Notes under the pieces: generated by a model
Seen by the model: only the letters and a program-made list of their open reading frames with translations
What the model was told of the DNA's origin: nothing
The model's database searches: none
Shown: positions 35,328 through 47,033 of the stretch, in pieces
Numbering within the stretch: the first letter of the stretch is position 1
How the letters are laid out: the number at the start of each line of letters is the position of its first letter
Translations under genes and position numbers: made by a program
NCBI RefSeq assembly: GCF_021018805.1
Contig: NW_026960612.1
Coordinates: 2,108,001-2,172,000, forward strand
Direction: 5' to 3'
Source: Prinia subflava
Taxonomy: Eukaryota > Chordata > Aves > Passeriformes > Cisticolidae
Length of the DNA stretch: 64,000 nucleotides

Positions 35328-35882
35328 TGTCCTAGTTTAGGACAAATTTAGGGGAAAATTCCCACAACTCCCTCCCCCACCACCGGGTTCGGGAGGAATT
35401 TCCTCAGAGGAAAAGTGGAAAAAACTTGTTTATTGAGAAACAACGAAAAAACACTCCCCAACACAAGAAAAACAGTCCGAGATGACAACAAATGTGTTCA
35501 CCAGCCCAAGAGAGGGTGAGCAGTCTCTGCTGGGGAGGGTGCCAAAGCTTCTTTCAGGTGCAGACTCCGGGGGGTTTTCCCTTGATGTTCCCGAATCAGG
35601 GCCCGAAGCAGGTCCGATGTCTTCAGGGAAGGGAGGAAGGAAAGAAGGGGAAACACAAAAGCAGAAAAATGGCAAAAAGCAAGCAAAAAGCAGAAAGCAA
35701 GAGAGCAAAGCCAGCAAAGCAGCCTAAAGCTAGCAGCAAGCCAAAAGCAAGCCGGGGGAGGGGCTCAGCCACAGACAAAACAAACTGGGAACATGGGAAC
35801 AGGAAAAAAAAAACAAAACAAAACAAAAAAAACCCCACGATTTGGGATACAAAGCATGAAAATGTCCTGTCACCCCAGGACA
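35328..35882 (-). repeat. 5' LTR of the ERV-L-like element
   Basis: About 555 bp, minus strand TGTCCTGGGG to CTAGGACA. It is nearly identical to the copy at 29347-29895. The main differences are in a short stretch near 35770 (ACAGACAAAACAAACTGGG versus ATAAACAAAACAGAG) and a few single bases. Confidence 0.92.
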
Positions 35883-37009
35883 CAGGCAGAAATGCTTGGT
35901 CAGGTTGTGGAAAGGACAAAGCTGACAGGTTTTGTAGATTTTGTGGAGAAATTTTGGATGCCGCAGCTGCTTGCTTTTCAAGTTGGTTCTGGCAATTCGA
36001 CAGTTCAGCAAGCTTCACTATTATTTGTTGTAATTCATCTGAACGCTGTAATTTTTTCTGCAGCTGCGGCGCGCCGTGAATATCGTGTTCAGGGCTGTTG
36101 CCTTCTGAGTCCAGATCAGGCGGGGTACAGCGGGCTGTCATACCTAGCTGTGGGTGGGTGGCTGGCTGCACCGTTGCTGGCTGCAGCGGTGCAACAGCAT
36201 TGGAATGGACCGGCTCCGGTTTTCCGGAAGTGGTGGTGGAAGTCGCCATGTTTGTTTTGGTCACATGCGCCTGCGTCATCAGTCTGCCTGGCGCCACCCC
36301 GCTCTTGTCACCACCCTGAACTCCGCCCCTCTGTTGCATCTCTTGTGCCGGCCCTGCTCCGCCTTCCACTCCGCCTGTCTCTTCATCTTTCACCACGCCC
36401 CCCAGAGCCTGGTGGCTGCCACACTTCCTGTCTGCTCTCAGTTTCTCCAAACACTGGTGGAGGAGCTTCCGGTGTTCAGCTTGCGTGGCTCGTTACTGAG
36501 TTTACTACGTCTCACAGCGAAGAGCAAACCGGGACTGAATTCCCTTTCACGGGATGTGTGGAACTAATACTGAAAAACCTTGCAACTTGAGATAGTCTCT
36601 GCGGTTCTGTTGGTTCAGCAGCGGCCACTCCCGGTGCAGACCCGGGTGCCCCTGTCCCTTCCAGTGCCTGGATTGCTGCTTGGGCTGCTTTTCATTCAGC
36701 AGCCAACACTTGCAAGGTATTTATAACCTTTTTCCAAATCGCGCCCACTTCTGCTGCCAATTTACTTTCTTTTGCTCGTGAAATGGCAAAATCCCACAAT
36801 ATCTCACCTATTTCCTTCCATTCTGCTTCACTAAACAGCAGCAACGGTTGGCTTAACTTTCCTTTCTTTCTGGCCCATAGGGCTAATTGTTCTAAGTCAG
36901 TTTCTTTTACTTTTTTGCCTCTTTTAGAGACAATACTTGTGAGAAGCTGCGTTGCCGCATGGAATTCCTTCTCCATTTTTTTGCTTTCGATTCCTTTGTT
37001 TTCCGCCAT
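35883..37009 (-). pseudogene. gag: Gag matrix and linker region of the class II provirus
   Basis: This is the 5' half of the outer provirus gag. The frame 37009-36692 starts at ATG (MAENKG..) and encodes a helical, Lys-rich matrix-like domain. It ends at a stop, after which coding continues in other frames through a Pro, Ala and Thr-rich linker (frame 36450 onward). A Gln-rich, coiled-coil-like stretch follows (ELQQIIVKLAELSNCQNQLE). The frame is cut by the ERV-L-like LTR at 35882, and the remaining residues of the predicted 275-codon frame come from that LTR. Confidence 0.75.
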
Positions 37010-37209
37010 GGCCGCTTACCTCTCCTTTCCAGTGCATGCCGCTGTTTCCCTCCAGATGGAACCAGACGGGTCACGCTTCCAGCTCTGTGAGCTCACCACA
37101 GCCCTGTGAGCAGTTCGGATACTCGGTCCAAACTTCGTTCACAGTGCAGAGACTTCACCACATTCAAGTGAAATCCGTATTTAAATGAAAAAATAAAAAT
37201 TCAAAACTC

Positions 37210-37286
37210 TGCATCTAAGCAAAAAAAAAAAAAAAAAAACCAATCCACATTCAAGCATAATAAAACTCTGCATCTAAGCAAACAAA
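37210..37286. repeat. Short tandem duplication with A run in the leader
   Basis: The 18-mer AAACTCTGCATCTAAGCA occurs twice (about 37204-37221 and 37264-37281). The first copy is followed by a run of about 18 A. This lies in the untranslated leader between primer site and gag of the class II provirus. Confidence 0.85.
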
Positions 37287-37289
37287 AGA

Positions 37290-37307
37290 GTCCCTGTTCG
37301 GGTGGCA
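37290..37307 (-). other. Primer-binding site, tRNA-Lys3-like
   Basis: The minus strand reads TGCCACCCGAACAGGGAC two bases after the 5' LTR. Compared with the Lys3 primer site as I remember it, two positions near the start differ. Lys primers are common in class II elements. Confidence 0.7.
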
Positions 37308-37309
37308 CA

Positions 37310-37708
37310 TGAACCCAGGGTCCCTATAACCTATATGGAAGCTGGACAGAGCAACACAGAACACGACCAATATGGTGAAATCCGACGTTCTTCCCTTTAT
37401 TCCCAAAATAGCCAGTTATATACAGTTTCAAATAGTTTACAGTTGCAGGTGTTTTCTAATTGGTATTCAGCGTGAAAAAGAAAGCAAACAATCTCAGTTT
37501 AAGGCAACTACCATGATTCTACTCTAACTATCCTATCTAACCCATACACACACCTTAACCTAAATTCTAACTGCGCCACAAGCTTATCTACTTTTACACA
37601 GGCCCAAAACTGAGGCCCAGCAGGCTGAAACCTTAGGCCCAGTTTGGGATAGCTCAAACTTCATTCCATAACATGTCATGCCCATGTTCTCTAAGAAATC
37701 CTGTTACA
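37310..37708 (-). repeat. 5' LTR of the class II provirus
   Basis: A 399-bp direct repeat of 23040-23438, followed by the target duplication GGAGAG. The minus-strand start TGTAACAGG is at 37708. Confidence 0.93.
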
Positions 37709-37714
37709 GGAGAG

Positions 37715-38665
37715 CACAATGATCAGGTTTTCTTCATCAGCATCACAGATGGAACAAGTTGTTCGCTTCACAAATGAGGAAATTGTAGTCTGCCTGCTAA
37801 AAGCTAGGTAATCTATGGAAATATTTCAATAGTAGATTATTTTAGCTCTAGGCACGCCTATGTGCTAGCAATTTCTTGCACTATAAGTTCACCTGTTTAC
37901 AGAGCAGCACTTATTTTTAGCTAAGGAGACTACTTACATGAGGCTGCAGCACTTAATAACAAAATTAAGGAAGATCAAACAACTTGTTGAGCCATGAATG
38001 ACTACCCACTGGAGTTGTGAACCACCTGGAAGGAAACACTTGACAATGATAGCCTACATACATCTCCTTCAGAGGCCAGTAGCATGCATCAGATGATCTC
38101 TTGGAGTATCAACCTGACCAGCACTTCTAAAGTTGCTCAAGCCCACAGCAGAAAAAAAAACCCAAAAAAAAACCCCAAAAAAAAACCAGGCAGTATTTAC
38201 ATGAAGGGTATATAAAAAATTTGCACTTTCAAGCTGGACATTCTGTTCTGGAAATTTGTCCTGACATTTATTTTGATTAAGCTCTCACAAACAGCTGGTT
38301 CTGCTTAACTTAATCTCATTAAAAGTCCCAGGCTGATGAATTCAGGCAGGGTCTGTTCTATTGTAAGTCTAATCTGTGAAAACATGAGAGTCCACAAGTT
38401 TCCAGACAATGAGCCTTCAGTATCGTGTTCACTGGTATGTGTGTATCTTCTAACTGCAAGCTGCAGCTTTAGTTATATTGAGTGAAAGGTGTTTCTCTCA
38501 GCCTGTGTTATTCTATGCCTTCTTACTTCTTATTTGTAGTTTTAAGTAAGCAGACAGATTTCCTTTTTTGTGGCTTCTTAGGAAATTAACTGAAATTATG
38601 AAGGAGAAAGGTGCTCTGTGTCGATCAGCCTTCCCTGAAGAGACTAGTTAGCAACATGACTCAAG
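37715..38665. other. Intronic sequence, nothing recognised
   Basis: No gene or repeat apart from an A-rich low-complexity tract at 38149-38187 (runs of A separated by C3-C4). Confidence 0.5.
38149..38187. repeat. A-rich low-complexity tract
   Basis: Three runs of 8-9 A separated by CCC or CCCC, close to a tandem repeat of a 13-mer. Confidence 0.85.
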
Positions 38666-38671
38666 GTCTGT

Positions 38672-39202
38672 TGTTACAGCATTCCTCTTATTAGAGGGTA
38701 AAAATGAGATGAGGCACAGACTTCTTATAAACACAGCCCAAAAAGGGTCCTGGTTTATTCCTCTTCATGGCTTAGTCATTTTAACTCCAACCATTCACTG
38801 ACTGGCTGCAGCAAGCTCCTCCTGTGAGTTTCCCTTGCAGCCTGACTGCTGGTTATTTCCCGCTAAACTATGACTGCATGTATTGATTTGCAGACTCTAA
38901 ATGCAGGCTTTTACCTAGCTACACTATGACTGCAGGTTCCAACAACAGGCTCTAACTGCAGACCCAGACTGACCTTGCAGCAGTGATTCTCTCTCCCCAG
39001 GATCCTGCTTCACAATTCTGTCCTTCATGCTCCTCCAGGTTCCTCCTCCATGATGAACGTCCCCTTACCAGCTCACCCCCTCTTTTATCTCACTCATCCT
39101 TATTGAATATAGCTGTTATTTATCAGGGGTGAGGCTGTATTAGTTAATTAACACAGTTGTTACTTATTAGGGGTGAAGTCACCAGTATTCCCTTCTCCTA
39201 CA
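38672..39202 (-). mobile_element. Solo class II-type LTR
   Basis: A 531-bp element from TGTTACAGC to CTCCTACA on the plus strand, flanked by the perfect 6-bp duplication GTCTGT (38666-38671 and 39203-39208). TTTATTCC near 38754 is AATAAA on the minus strand, which gives the orientation. Six-base duplications are typical of class II ERVs. There is no internal sequence, so it is a solo LTR. Confidence 0.85.
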
Positions 39203-39208
39203 GTCTGT

Positions 39209-42200
39209 GTGCATTAAAGTGTGATGGATTATTTCACAGGGTTGATAACTTGAACATATTAGTTATATGATTCTATCTGGTGACCTAAAAGGCCCTATAA
39301 AAACAGCTTCTGCCAGTCATGCAGTTTTCAGATTTAGCTATTTTTTTACTGTGCTAAGTATAGACAAAATAGGCAGGTAAGCTGCAGCCAGTAAATTTAG
39401 AAGGGAGTGAGAAAGAAGATGAGTGCTATAATGCAGGTTCAGCAGTGCTGTTCTGGCAGTACATTTCCAAGAACCCACTAACCTCTAAAGAAAGGGGCGG
39501 GGCATAAGTATAGTTAAACAGAACTCAGTTAACTAATCTTTAGAGACTCTAAGGAAATAGATGCATATATTTCCCAATTTAAGAGACAACAAGAAAAAGA
39601 AAAACCAAAACCTAATCACAGACGCTACAAGCATTATTCAGCCACTTCTCCCACTGCAACACTCACAGTACTTGAAGCGCTTTGACACTTCAGCAGTTTG
39701 AGATAGACCAGTGCCACAAACAAGGAAGTAAAAGTATATAACTTATAAGAACAGTTAGTGCAGATAATCAAGCCTTCCTTCTAACATACCTTGTTTGACA
39801 TAATTGCACAAGTTTGAATTTATTCAATTCAAGAAATACAAAAACCTTTTGTTAATAACACTTCTGCAGTCAAATCCACCTTTGCTGCAGCACCACTAAG
39901 ATCAATAATATTGCAAATGAGAGAAATCTGGTGCAGTCCACTGTAAATCAGTTCTCTTCTGAGCCACATTATGTTTCATTCATCATGCTGCACACCCTAC
40001 TTCCTTGACCAGAGGGAAGGGAAATAAAAGGTCACCCCTCAGCCAATAAAATATATATTTAGCTATTTTGTGGGTAGGAAACAGTATCTTTAAGTAGTCA
40101 TCCAAAGAAGACAGACTACCCAGAAGGTTGCATGCTGCTGCACATCAATAAACATCTTGATCTAGGAACTAAAATGCAAAATATCAAACCACTGAAGGTA
40201 TGAAAGGAGGACTCAGAGATCTGTCAGAAAAATTACAAAATTAGAGCTGAGCACTGCATTCAGTAAATCGATTATACAGAGATGGCAGAAATAAGTAGTG
40301 CTGGGAGCTAGGTTCAGATAGCACACTGAAATTTTCAGTAACAGGAAAAAAAATCACTTTGGATACTTTTTATATCTATCTGCATTTTCTCTTAGGTCTT
40401 GCTACTGGTAAACACGTAAGACAGCTCCTCTTTTCTTTCTTTACCTCTTTGGTCTTTCCAGGACTGCTTCACTGTAAGCATAATAAAAAAAAAAAATTAA
40501 TTGTAATATCCTGCTGATAACTATTTTGTGATTCTTTTAATCCCAAAAATTGCTTTCTCTTCCATTCTTTCAGCCTCACTAATTGAAATGCTCCAGGGAA
40601 CAGTCATTGTGGAAAAGAAAGAGCACCTAAATTGTACTTGCATTGCATGTCAAAGCAAACATTAGATGCTCAAGACAACAAGAACAGCATGGGGACTCTA
40701 GGAAAATGCACTAATTTTTGCCATCCATGCTGCTACCAAAATACATATAGCAGATTCATCATCTCTCTGAAGAACTGCAGCTGTAAACAGTTTTCACACT
40801 AGAACTACTGTAACCAACCAAGAAAATGACCAAGTGGTATTTCATATTCCCTCAAAAAAAAAAAACCTCCTTGGCTTATGGCATTTCATCCTGAATGAAC
40901 AGGTTTATATGCATGCAACTACAGTGAAACAAACCTGATGGCATCAAACTGCATACTGAAATTGGAGGTACTTCAAATGCCAAACCATAAAGCTCTCTAG
41001 GACTGGAACAGAGAATCAAGATGACATGACTACAAAACCAGCACAAAATAGCTGGCTAACAAAGAATGATCAGTGTGTCTGTGCCTGGAAAGGGTCTGAA
41101 GCTACAGAAAGGGAAAGAGTCTGTGAAGGCCCTGAAGTCACAAGAGGAAGAAAAATGTACATTTCCTGATGGGAAATATACAAGACAAAGAACAAACAAA
41201 GAAACATTACTTATGGCACTGAAGAAAAACAAAATCAAATTTGCAGTCAACTTTGACAGGTATCCAACACTGAGGTTCAGCTAATGTTTTGGGGAGGAAA
41301 ACAAAAAACCCCAAAACAAATCTCAAAACCTACAGACCCCATAACTTTATATGCAAGTCATAGTGAACATTCATACACAGTGTGTTGTATAGCTATATAG
41401 TTAAAAGACATCTCTTATGTAACTTACACTTTGTCAACACAGAATTAAAGAAATGTATACCTTTAAGAAATAAATTCACTATAAAGGTCTTTCTAAAAAT
41501 AGAAGAAGGAAAAAAAATGTAATTGCTTCCTGGTCAAAATAAAACTGGTCCCTGGTAAAAAGGGACATATAGAACTGTACATAATTACCTGACAGCCTTC
41601 CTGCTGAGAAAGCTTCAACTTCTTGTACTACTGTATTTGATTCCTTCTCCTGTCAACATTATCTGACTCCAGGAGCAGGTTCTGAGGACCACTTACATAA
41701 TGAGACATCATAGCACAGAACTGCAAGTGTCAGAACTTGATCCTTACAATATATAAAGGATCAGATCACTAAAACATGTAAACATATGCCCATTTTCTTT
41801 GAAGTCTACAGGTACATTCACATGTGAATGATTTTGAGATGAGGAAAATCTGAAAGAATCTTAAAAATAAACATCTTTAAATTCTATTGAATGAGGAGTA
41901 TCCCAGTGCTTTCTGTATGTGTTACTCTTTCCACAACTGTGTAATTCTTGGCACTTAGTAAAGAAGTACCCAGTATGGTGCTGGACTGTTCCTCATAAGA
42001 GCTGATTATGATCCCACAGCCACTTAGAGGAAGATTTCGAAGTATGAAATAAGTACCTACACACCTACATTTCCTATTCATCTTTTAAAGCAGAAAAACA
42101 TCAACTCAAAATAAAAAATACACCTGGCAAATGAAAATTAATTTATTATGCTTAAAATTATTTTAGCCACTCAATTTGCCTCCCAGTCCTATGTGCAAAA

Positions 42201-43313
42201 GGCCAACTACCAGCAGTGACTGCAGCACCAGCTAAAAGCATGAGATTTATGCTGGCACTCTAATAAGAGCTGAGGTAATTTAAGAAGAATGTCAGCACAA
42301 ATTTGCTTCTCAAACTTTATTACTCTGCTTTAAGAAGAGAAAGAATGCCTGCTATTGTAATTTTTTAAATATTTACATAATCTTTGATATCTGGTTTTAT
42401 TTGCACAGTTAAAACCAAAACTCTAACATCACCTCACATCCCGTTTCTTTCATAAGATAATAGAACATAAGAAGAAAAATCACATTTAGTGAAAATAATG
42501 TTAGTAAAGAAAAATGTGATCACTGTTCACTGTAGACAAAATTCAAGGCTACTGTTGAATTAAAAGGAGGTACATGTAGACTGCTCTGCAAGATGTGAGC
42601 TTGTGAATCTGGCTTCCCATAGGTATCTGAGACATTGAAACCTACTTCCCTTTGAATGTGCAGGTTCCTGCCATAGAGAGGCAAAAGGATGAAAATCTCA
42701 AGCTAATCACATCTATGCCAGTTGCATAACTTTAATCCTAAACCAGAGGCCACATTCTCACCCTCCTGTCTGCAGACTGAACTTTCTTCTCTTCTTTTGG
42801 TAGAGAACAATGTAACCTGCTTTTAAATAATCTTTATTCCTCTTTAAAGAGAAAGATGATGGAAACTGTCCTGGTGGCCATTCAGTAGTGACCTTTTCTC
42901 ACAGCATAGAGACATTTCAAAAAATCACCTCTGTACCATGAAGGCCTTCCAAAGTCATCTCTAACAGATATGTATTTTATTATTTCAGAAACACAGTAAA
43001 GAAAAAAAAAGTTGAGCAGAATACAGAAGCAAAAGGAAACCATGTGGGAAAGAGGCAATGTACTCTTTGGCTTTGCAAATAGCAGGCAACAGAAAAAACA
43101 CTGATATACCATGATACTTTTCCTATTGAACCAAATACCTTTTTGAACATAACTATCTGTAATAGCAGCATTATGGATTAAAACAAAAGCCCATCTTGTG
43201 CAGTCAAAAAGGAATTCTAACAGAGGGAACCAAATGAAACAACAATTTATTTGCTCTATCCCTCCTCCTGCTCTGCCTAAAGCCTTTAGTTAGGAAGGCA
43301 CTGTCCTCAGGTG
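39209..43313. other. Intronic sequence, nothing recognised
   Basis: AT-rich sequence with short chance open frames only. No exon, ERV or LINE signal that I can defend in about 4.1 kb. Confidence 0.5.
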
Positions 43314-43317
43314 GTGG

Positions 43318-43710
43318 TGTTAGCGTAGGAAAACATATAACCACACGAAGGCGATCATATGCGGTTCTTTATTCAAGCGCGCGGGACACAGGGGTGACGA
43401 TACACCCAAATCTGATGTCCAAAGGATACAGAGTTGATTCGTGACTTTTATAGTTTAAATTATACACATGTTAACTAACCCCCACCCCTAGATACTGATT
43501 ATCCTATTCCTTAGTTACTATCTTAAATCATACTTACGCTTCTACCCTGATCTACACTTGATTTGGTTAAAACAATAGCATGGAGCTGTTTACAGAAGCT
43601 GACGCTTGTTCCAAACTAGCTGCGTCAAGTTCTAGTTGTACGTTCTCTACTTTCTTCCCCCTACACATTACTCAATCTAGAAATTATATTTTTTTAACCC
43701 TCCACTAACA
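43318..43710 (-). repeat. 3' LTR of the class I provirus
   Basis: A 393-bp LTR, starting TGTTAGTGGAGGG on the minus strand and ending ACGCTAACA. It equals the two pieces of the 5' LTR (158 + 235 bp) at 50738-50895 and 52273-52507. A TTTATT at about 43369 gives AATAAA on the minus strand. Confidence 0.93.
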
Positions 43711-43723
43711 TTCCCCCCTTTGA
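43711..43723 (-). other. Polypurine tract of the class I provirus
   Basis: The minus strand reads CAAAGGGGGGAA immediately upstream of the TG of the 3' LTR, a classic class I polypurine tract. Confidence 0.85.
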
Positions 43724-43789
43724 AAGTATTTTCACTCTAATATACTAAGTGTAAATGCTTTCACTTAATACAGTCCATTAGGCTTCAGA

Positions 43790-44607
43790 GTTCATGCTGG
43801 ATGTTCATCTTCAAATCTTCTGTTGTCATAGGCTTTGTCCGGGATGTTGTTGCGGATTGAAGGTGCTGGGTTCCGTGCCAATGCCTTCATTATGGTCCTG
43901 TTCCAAGATGCCTTTTTCTGTATCTCTCTCTTCAGGATTCTGTAAACTAACCAAATTACTAAAAATACAATCAGTAAAATTATCAGATTTTCAAGGATAG
44001 ACTTTATCTATGAACTCACATTCCATCTTAATCTTTCAAAGATTTTACCCAACCAGCTAGTAGCTAAATCTTTTTGTTCCTTTTGTGCCTCATGCTCTAT
44101 TTGTTTTAACTGACTGATGTCATGTTCTACATCTGCAGTTACATTTGGGATGTGGATGCAGCAATGGTCGATTTGTCCCTTTAAATATCTACACACTCCG
44201 TGTTTTTTCAAAAGTAACATATCTAAAGCCAAACGATTTTGCAGGGTCATTTTGGTGGTGGCCTGTAATTGCACATTGAGTTCCCTAAATCTCTCTCGTG
44301 TGATTCTTGCTAATCTGTCTACCTGACCTGTGAGTCTATATAGCATTTCTCTATTTAGATAATTTGCAATGGGACCAAACAAGGATTCTAGGGCCTACCC
44401 AATCTTTACTCTACTAGAGGGTTCCTTCCAAGTGTCATCTGGGTTCTTGTCTTCTGAGACGTCTCGCTTTGCTTTTATTTGCAAGGCTTCACTGCTCCTG
44501 TTAAATGGGGATTTCTTCCAAATTGGACATAAAGTGGGAAGGCCCAGGGTGATTTCTCTTACTTCCCCATCCATAGGCAAGTGTGTTGTCCATGTGCCAT
44601 CACTCAT
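43790..44607 (-). pseudogene. env: env TM subunit of the class I provirus
   Basis: In minus-strand order there is a basic site resembling a cleavage signal (QIKAKRDVS, about 44475) and then an amber at 44393-44395. A heptad-rich region with the immunosuppressive-type segment follows (MTLQNRLALDMLLL, about 44215-44255). Then comes a cysteine cluster with the unusual spacing C-X9-CC (CRYLKGQIDHCC, about 44160-44195). A second stop is at 44008. A hydrophobic anchor (about 43920-43980) and a cytoplasmic tail end near 43790. The amber lies between the cleavage region and the ectodomain core, and the second stop lies just before the anchor, so no functional product is expected. Confidence 0.8.
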
Positions 44608-45549
44608 TGCCTATACGAATGGTCCTGGACTTCGAATTGTACTCCTGCTACATCTTACTATAATCTTAGAATCTATTTTGCCTTGTTTGTGTTTAATTTT
44701 CCTGCAGGCACAACCAATTCGTAAGGCTATTGCCAATGGTGACCACTGTTTCATTTCCAGATTATCAGAGGTGCAATCATAAATTTTCTTACATACCCAC
44801 CAACTTACTTTATTTGCCTCTTTCTGACTGCTAGTATCAGTATTCGTCACTGTGGGATCTGTCTCATTTTCAGAGCCTTTCCATTTAATGCACCAGGGTG
44901 TGCTTTCTATATATTGGAATTTCTGGAGGATGCTCACAGACCATGCACTGTCCCAAGGTTCTAGTCCTTTCCAATCCTTCTCTTCACATTTCCACACCAC
45001 AACACTTTCTGTAGCGTTGTCCCTGATCTTTTGATAGCGTAGAAACCAACATTGCCATTTTGCAAGGTCTTGGTCCTTAACTCACCACTTTATGATTTGT
45101 CTCAATTTGCCATTACTAAGAATGCACTCTGACTTTCTCATGGGTTGCATATAGGAATCCTCTGTTATCTTCCAGTATTCTCTGACTACCACCCTTGACT
45201 CTGGTACTTGTTTACAGTTAATTGTTTTGTTCCCTCCTATTTCAGGTAATTTTGACGTTATTATTCCCCAGCTTACTGGGTCCCTTGCTGCCTTTGGTAT
45301 TGGCAGACAGGCCGTTATTCTGCTGGTATTATGCATCTTGGCAAAGTCTCTGACCAATCCAATCATTACATTCTCAGCCTGAATTTCTTTAGAAATTTCT
45401 ATTACTTGTGTTTTTGCCTGTATCTCTCTCTTCATTCTAGAATGAAGAGTTGTTAGTTGACCCTTCTGTATCCCATATCCCAAAGTAACAGCAATCCCTA
45501 CTGGTGACATTAGTATCCATGAAATTAACATTACCCACAGGAGGAGCAT
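44608..45549 (-). pseudogene. env: env SU subunit of the class I provirus
   Basis: A probable ATG at 45549 is followed by a hydrophobic signal-peptide-like run (MLLLWVMLISWILM). It lies about 30 bases after the integrase stop. The first open stretch runs to a stop at 45082, and a second one in a different frame covers 45000-44611. Cysteines and N-X-S/T sequons are present (for example NTS, NKT), as in a glycoprotein. Compared with a usual SU it is broken by at least one stop and one frame change. The larger open frame drawn from 45744 starts at a non-ATG codon and overlaps pol. Confidence 0.7.
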
Positions 45550-45578
45550 GAGCACAGTTACCAATACTATTTGAACAG

Positions 45579-47006
45579 TTACAGACGTTTCAGCCTCAGC
45601 TTTGTTGGTCCAAAAGTTTCTACAGCCCACGACTGGACTCCACGAGGGACCTTCTTCACACGCGTGTAGTGTATCCAGGGTTCCACTCCAGCCACTTTGA
45701 CTGCTGTAAAGGTGGTTAGCAGTCCCTGATGGGGACCAGTCCACTTCTCTTTTAGTGGTTCTTCGTTCCAGGTTTTGATGTATACCTCATCTCCTGGTTC
45801 GATATTGTGGACTGGATTCTCCAGGGCCAGTGGTCTGTTCCACACGAGAACACTTCGAAGCCAAGCTAGAGTTTTCCCGAGGGACAGAACATAATTATAC
45901 ACATCTTGTTTCCCTGTGACATGAACATTTGGATTGGGGTTAGGAGATTCATATGGTTTCCCATACAATATTTCATAAGGACTAACTGACATCCCACTCC
46001 TAGGCTTTATCCGAACCCTCAGCAATGCGATCGGCAAAGCCTGTGGCCACTGCAGTTTGGCTTCCTGGCATATTTTACTGATCTGCCTCTTCAGTGTCTG
46101 GTTTATTCTTTCTACTTGCCCACTTGACTGGGGTCTCCATGGTGTGTGGAGGTCCCAAGATAATCTCAATAACTTGCTTACCTCTTGTACCACCGTGGCT
46201 ATGAAGTGTGGGCCTCTGTCTGATGATATCCCTAGGGGCACCCCAAACCTGGGAATGATTTCCTGTAATAACCACTTAACTGTTTCCTTTGCTTGGTTTG
46301 TGCGACAGGGAAGGGCTTCTGGCCATCCAGAAAACGTGTCAACCCCTACTAACAGGTATTTGTATCCCCGAGTTTTTGGCAGTTCTGCAAAATCCACTTG
46401 CCAATAGTCTCCTGGTTCTATTCCTATCCGAATTCTGCCTAACTGTGCCTGTCGTCTAGCTACGGGATTGTTTTTCAGACAGATTTCACATTTAGACATT
46501 ACTGACTTGGCCATTGTTTGCATCCGTACTGAGATTAGGTATTGTCTTAACCACTTTACCAACGCCTCTGCACCCCAGTGACACTCATTATGTTTTACCT
46601 GTAAAATTTCTCTCATTATCAAAGGAGGTACCACTATTTGCCCTTGTGCGGTTACATACCACCCTTCTACGTTCTGTGCCTTCAGCAGTTGTGCTAGTCT
46701 GTCATCTTCGATTGTATAGTTTGGCTTCGGAGGCAAATTAAATTGAGAGATATTAAGTCTTGATGGTATCAACGCCATTGTTTTCTGCACCTCTCGCGCT
46801 ACCTGACGGGCTGCCCAATCTGCTTTTCGATTTCCTTCACAAATTTTGGAGTTGCCTGATTGATGTGCCTTGCAGTGCATGATTGCTACTTGTTCAGGTT
46901 TTTGTACTGCATCTATCAATTGTAGGACTGCATCTTGATGTTTAATATTTGTCTCTTGCGAGGACAGCAGTCCTCTTTCTTTCCATAAAGCTCCGTGTAC
47001 ATGCAC
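45579..47006 (-). pseudogene. pol: RNase H end and integrase of the class I pol
   Basis: 475 open codons downstream of the amber at 47034-47036 and in the same frame as the RT part. The start is taken at the first non-stop codon region (a GTG), not at a real initiation site. The RNase H end (HCKAHQSG) is followed by the integrase zinc site (H139, H143, C173, C176). The catalytic triad is D205 (WQVDFAE), D263 (SSDRGPHF) and E299 (GQVERINQ). The C-terminal domain ends in a basic stretch (LRLKRL). It looks undamaged apart from the upstream amber. Confidence 0.92.
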
Positions 47007-47033
47007 TACTCTGAAGGTATATTTGGAGTCAGT

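Larger units (their letters stand above)
29347..35882 (-). mobile_element. Class III ERV-L-like provirus nested in gag
   Basis: Two LTRs (29347-29895 and 35328-35882) bracket, on the minus strand, a primer-binding site, a long gag, protease, RT, RNase H and integrase, with no env. The absence of env and the pol wording fit class III (ERV-L) elements. The LTRs differ by roughly ten positions plus a small indel by eye, so the insertion is fairly recent. The target-site duplication is not evident: flanks read CACCT on the left and CAGGC on the right. It sits inside the class II provirus gag, so it is the younger of the two. Confidence 0.92.
23040..37708 (-). mobile_element. Class II betaretrovirus-like provirus (outer element)
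   Basis: Two 399-bp LTRs (23040-23438 and 37310-37708) are flanked by the perfect 6-bp duplication GGAGAG (23034-23039 and 37709-37714). Six bases is the usual class II size. The minus-strand order is 5' LTR, Lys-type primer site, gag, dUTPase plus protease, RT, RNase H, integrase, env, polypurine tract, 3' LTR. The gag gene is split by a complete ERV-L-like provirus at 29347-35882. About eight LTR-LTR differences are visible by eye (near 2%), yet pol and env carry many stops and frameshifts. Not replication-competent. Confidence 0.93.

Noticed and set aside
29501..35727. Two identical 81-codon plus-strand open frames (29501-29746 and 35482-35727)
   Set aside because: They are the antisense of the two ERV-L-like LTR copies. 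Their identity comes from LTR duplication, not from gene conservation.
35623..36450. A 275-codon minus-strand frame taken as one Gag protein
   Set aside because: Its last part (from about 35882 down) is ERV-L-like LTR sequence, so the frame joins two elements by chance.
45549..45744. Env start at 45744
   Set aside because: The codon is GTG and lies inside the integrase end. The ATG at 45549 with a signal-peptide-like core is better.
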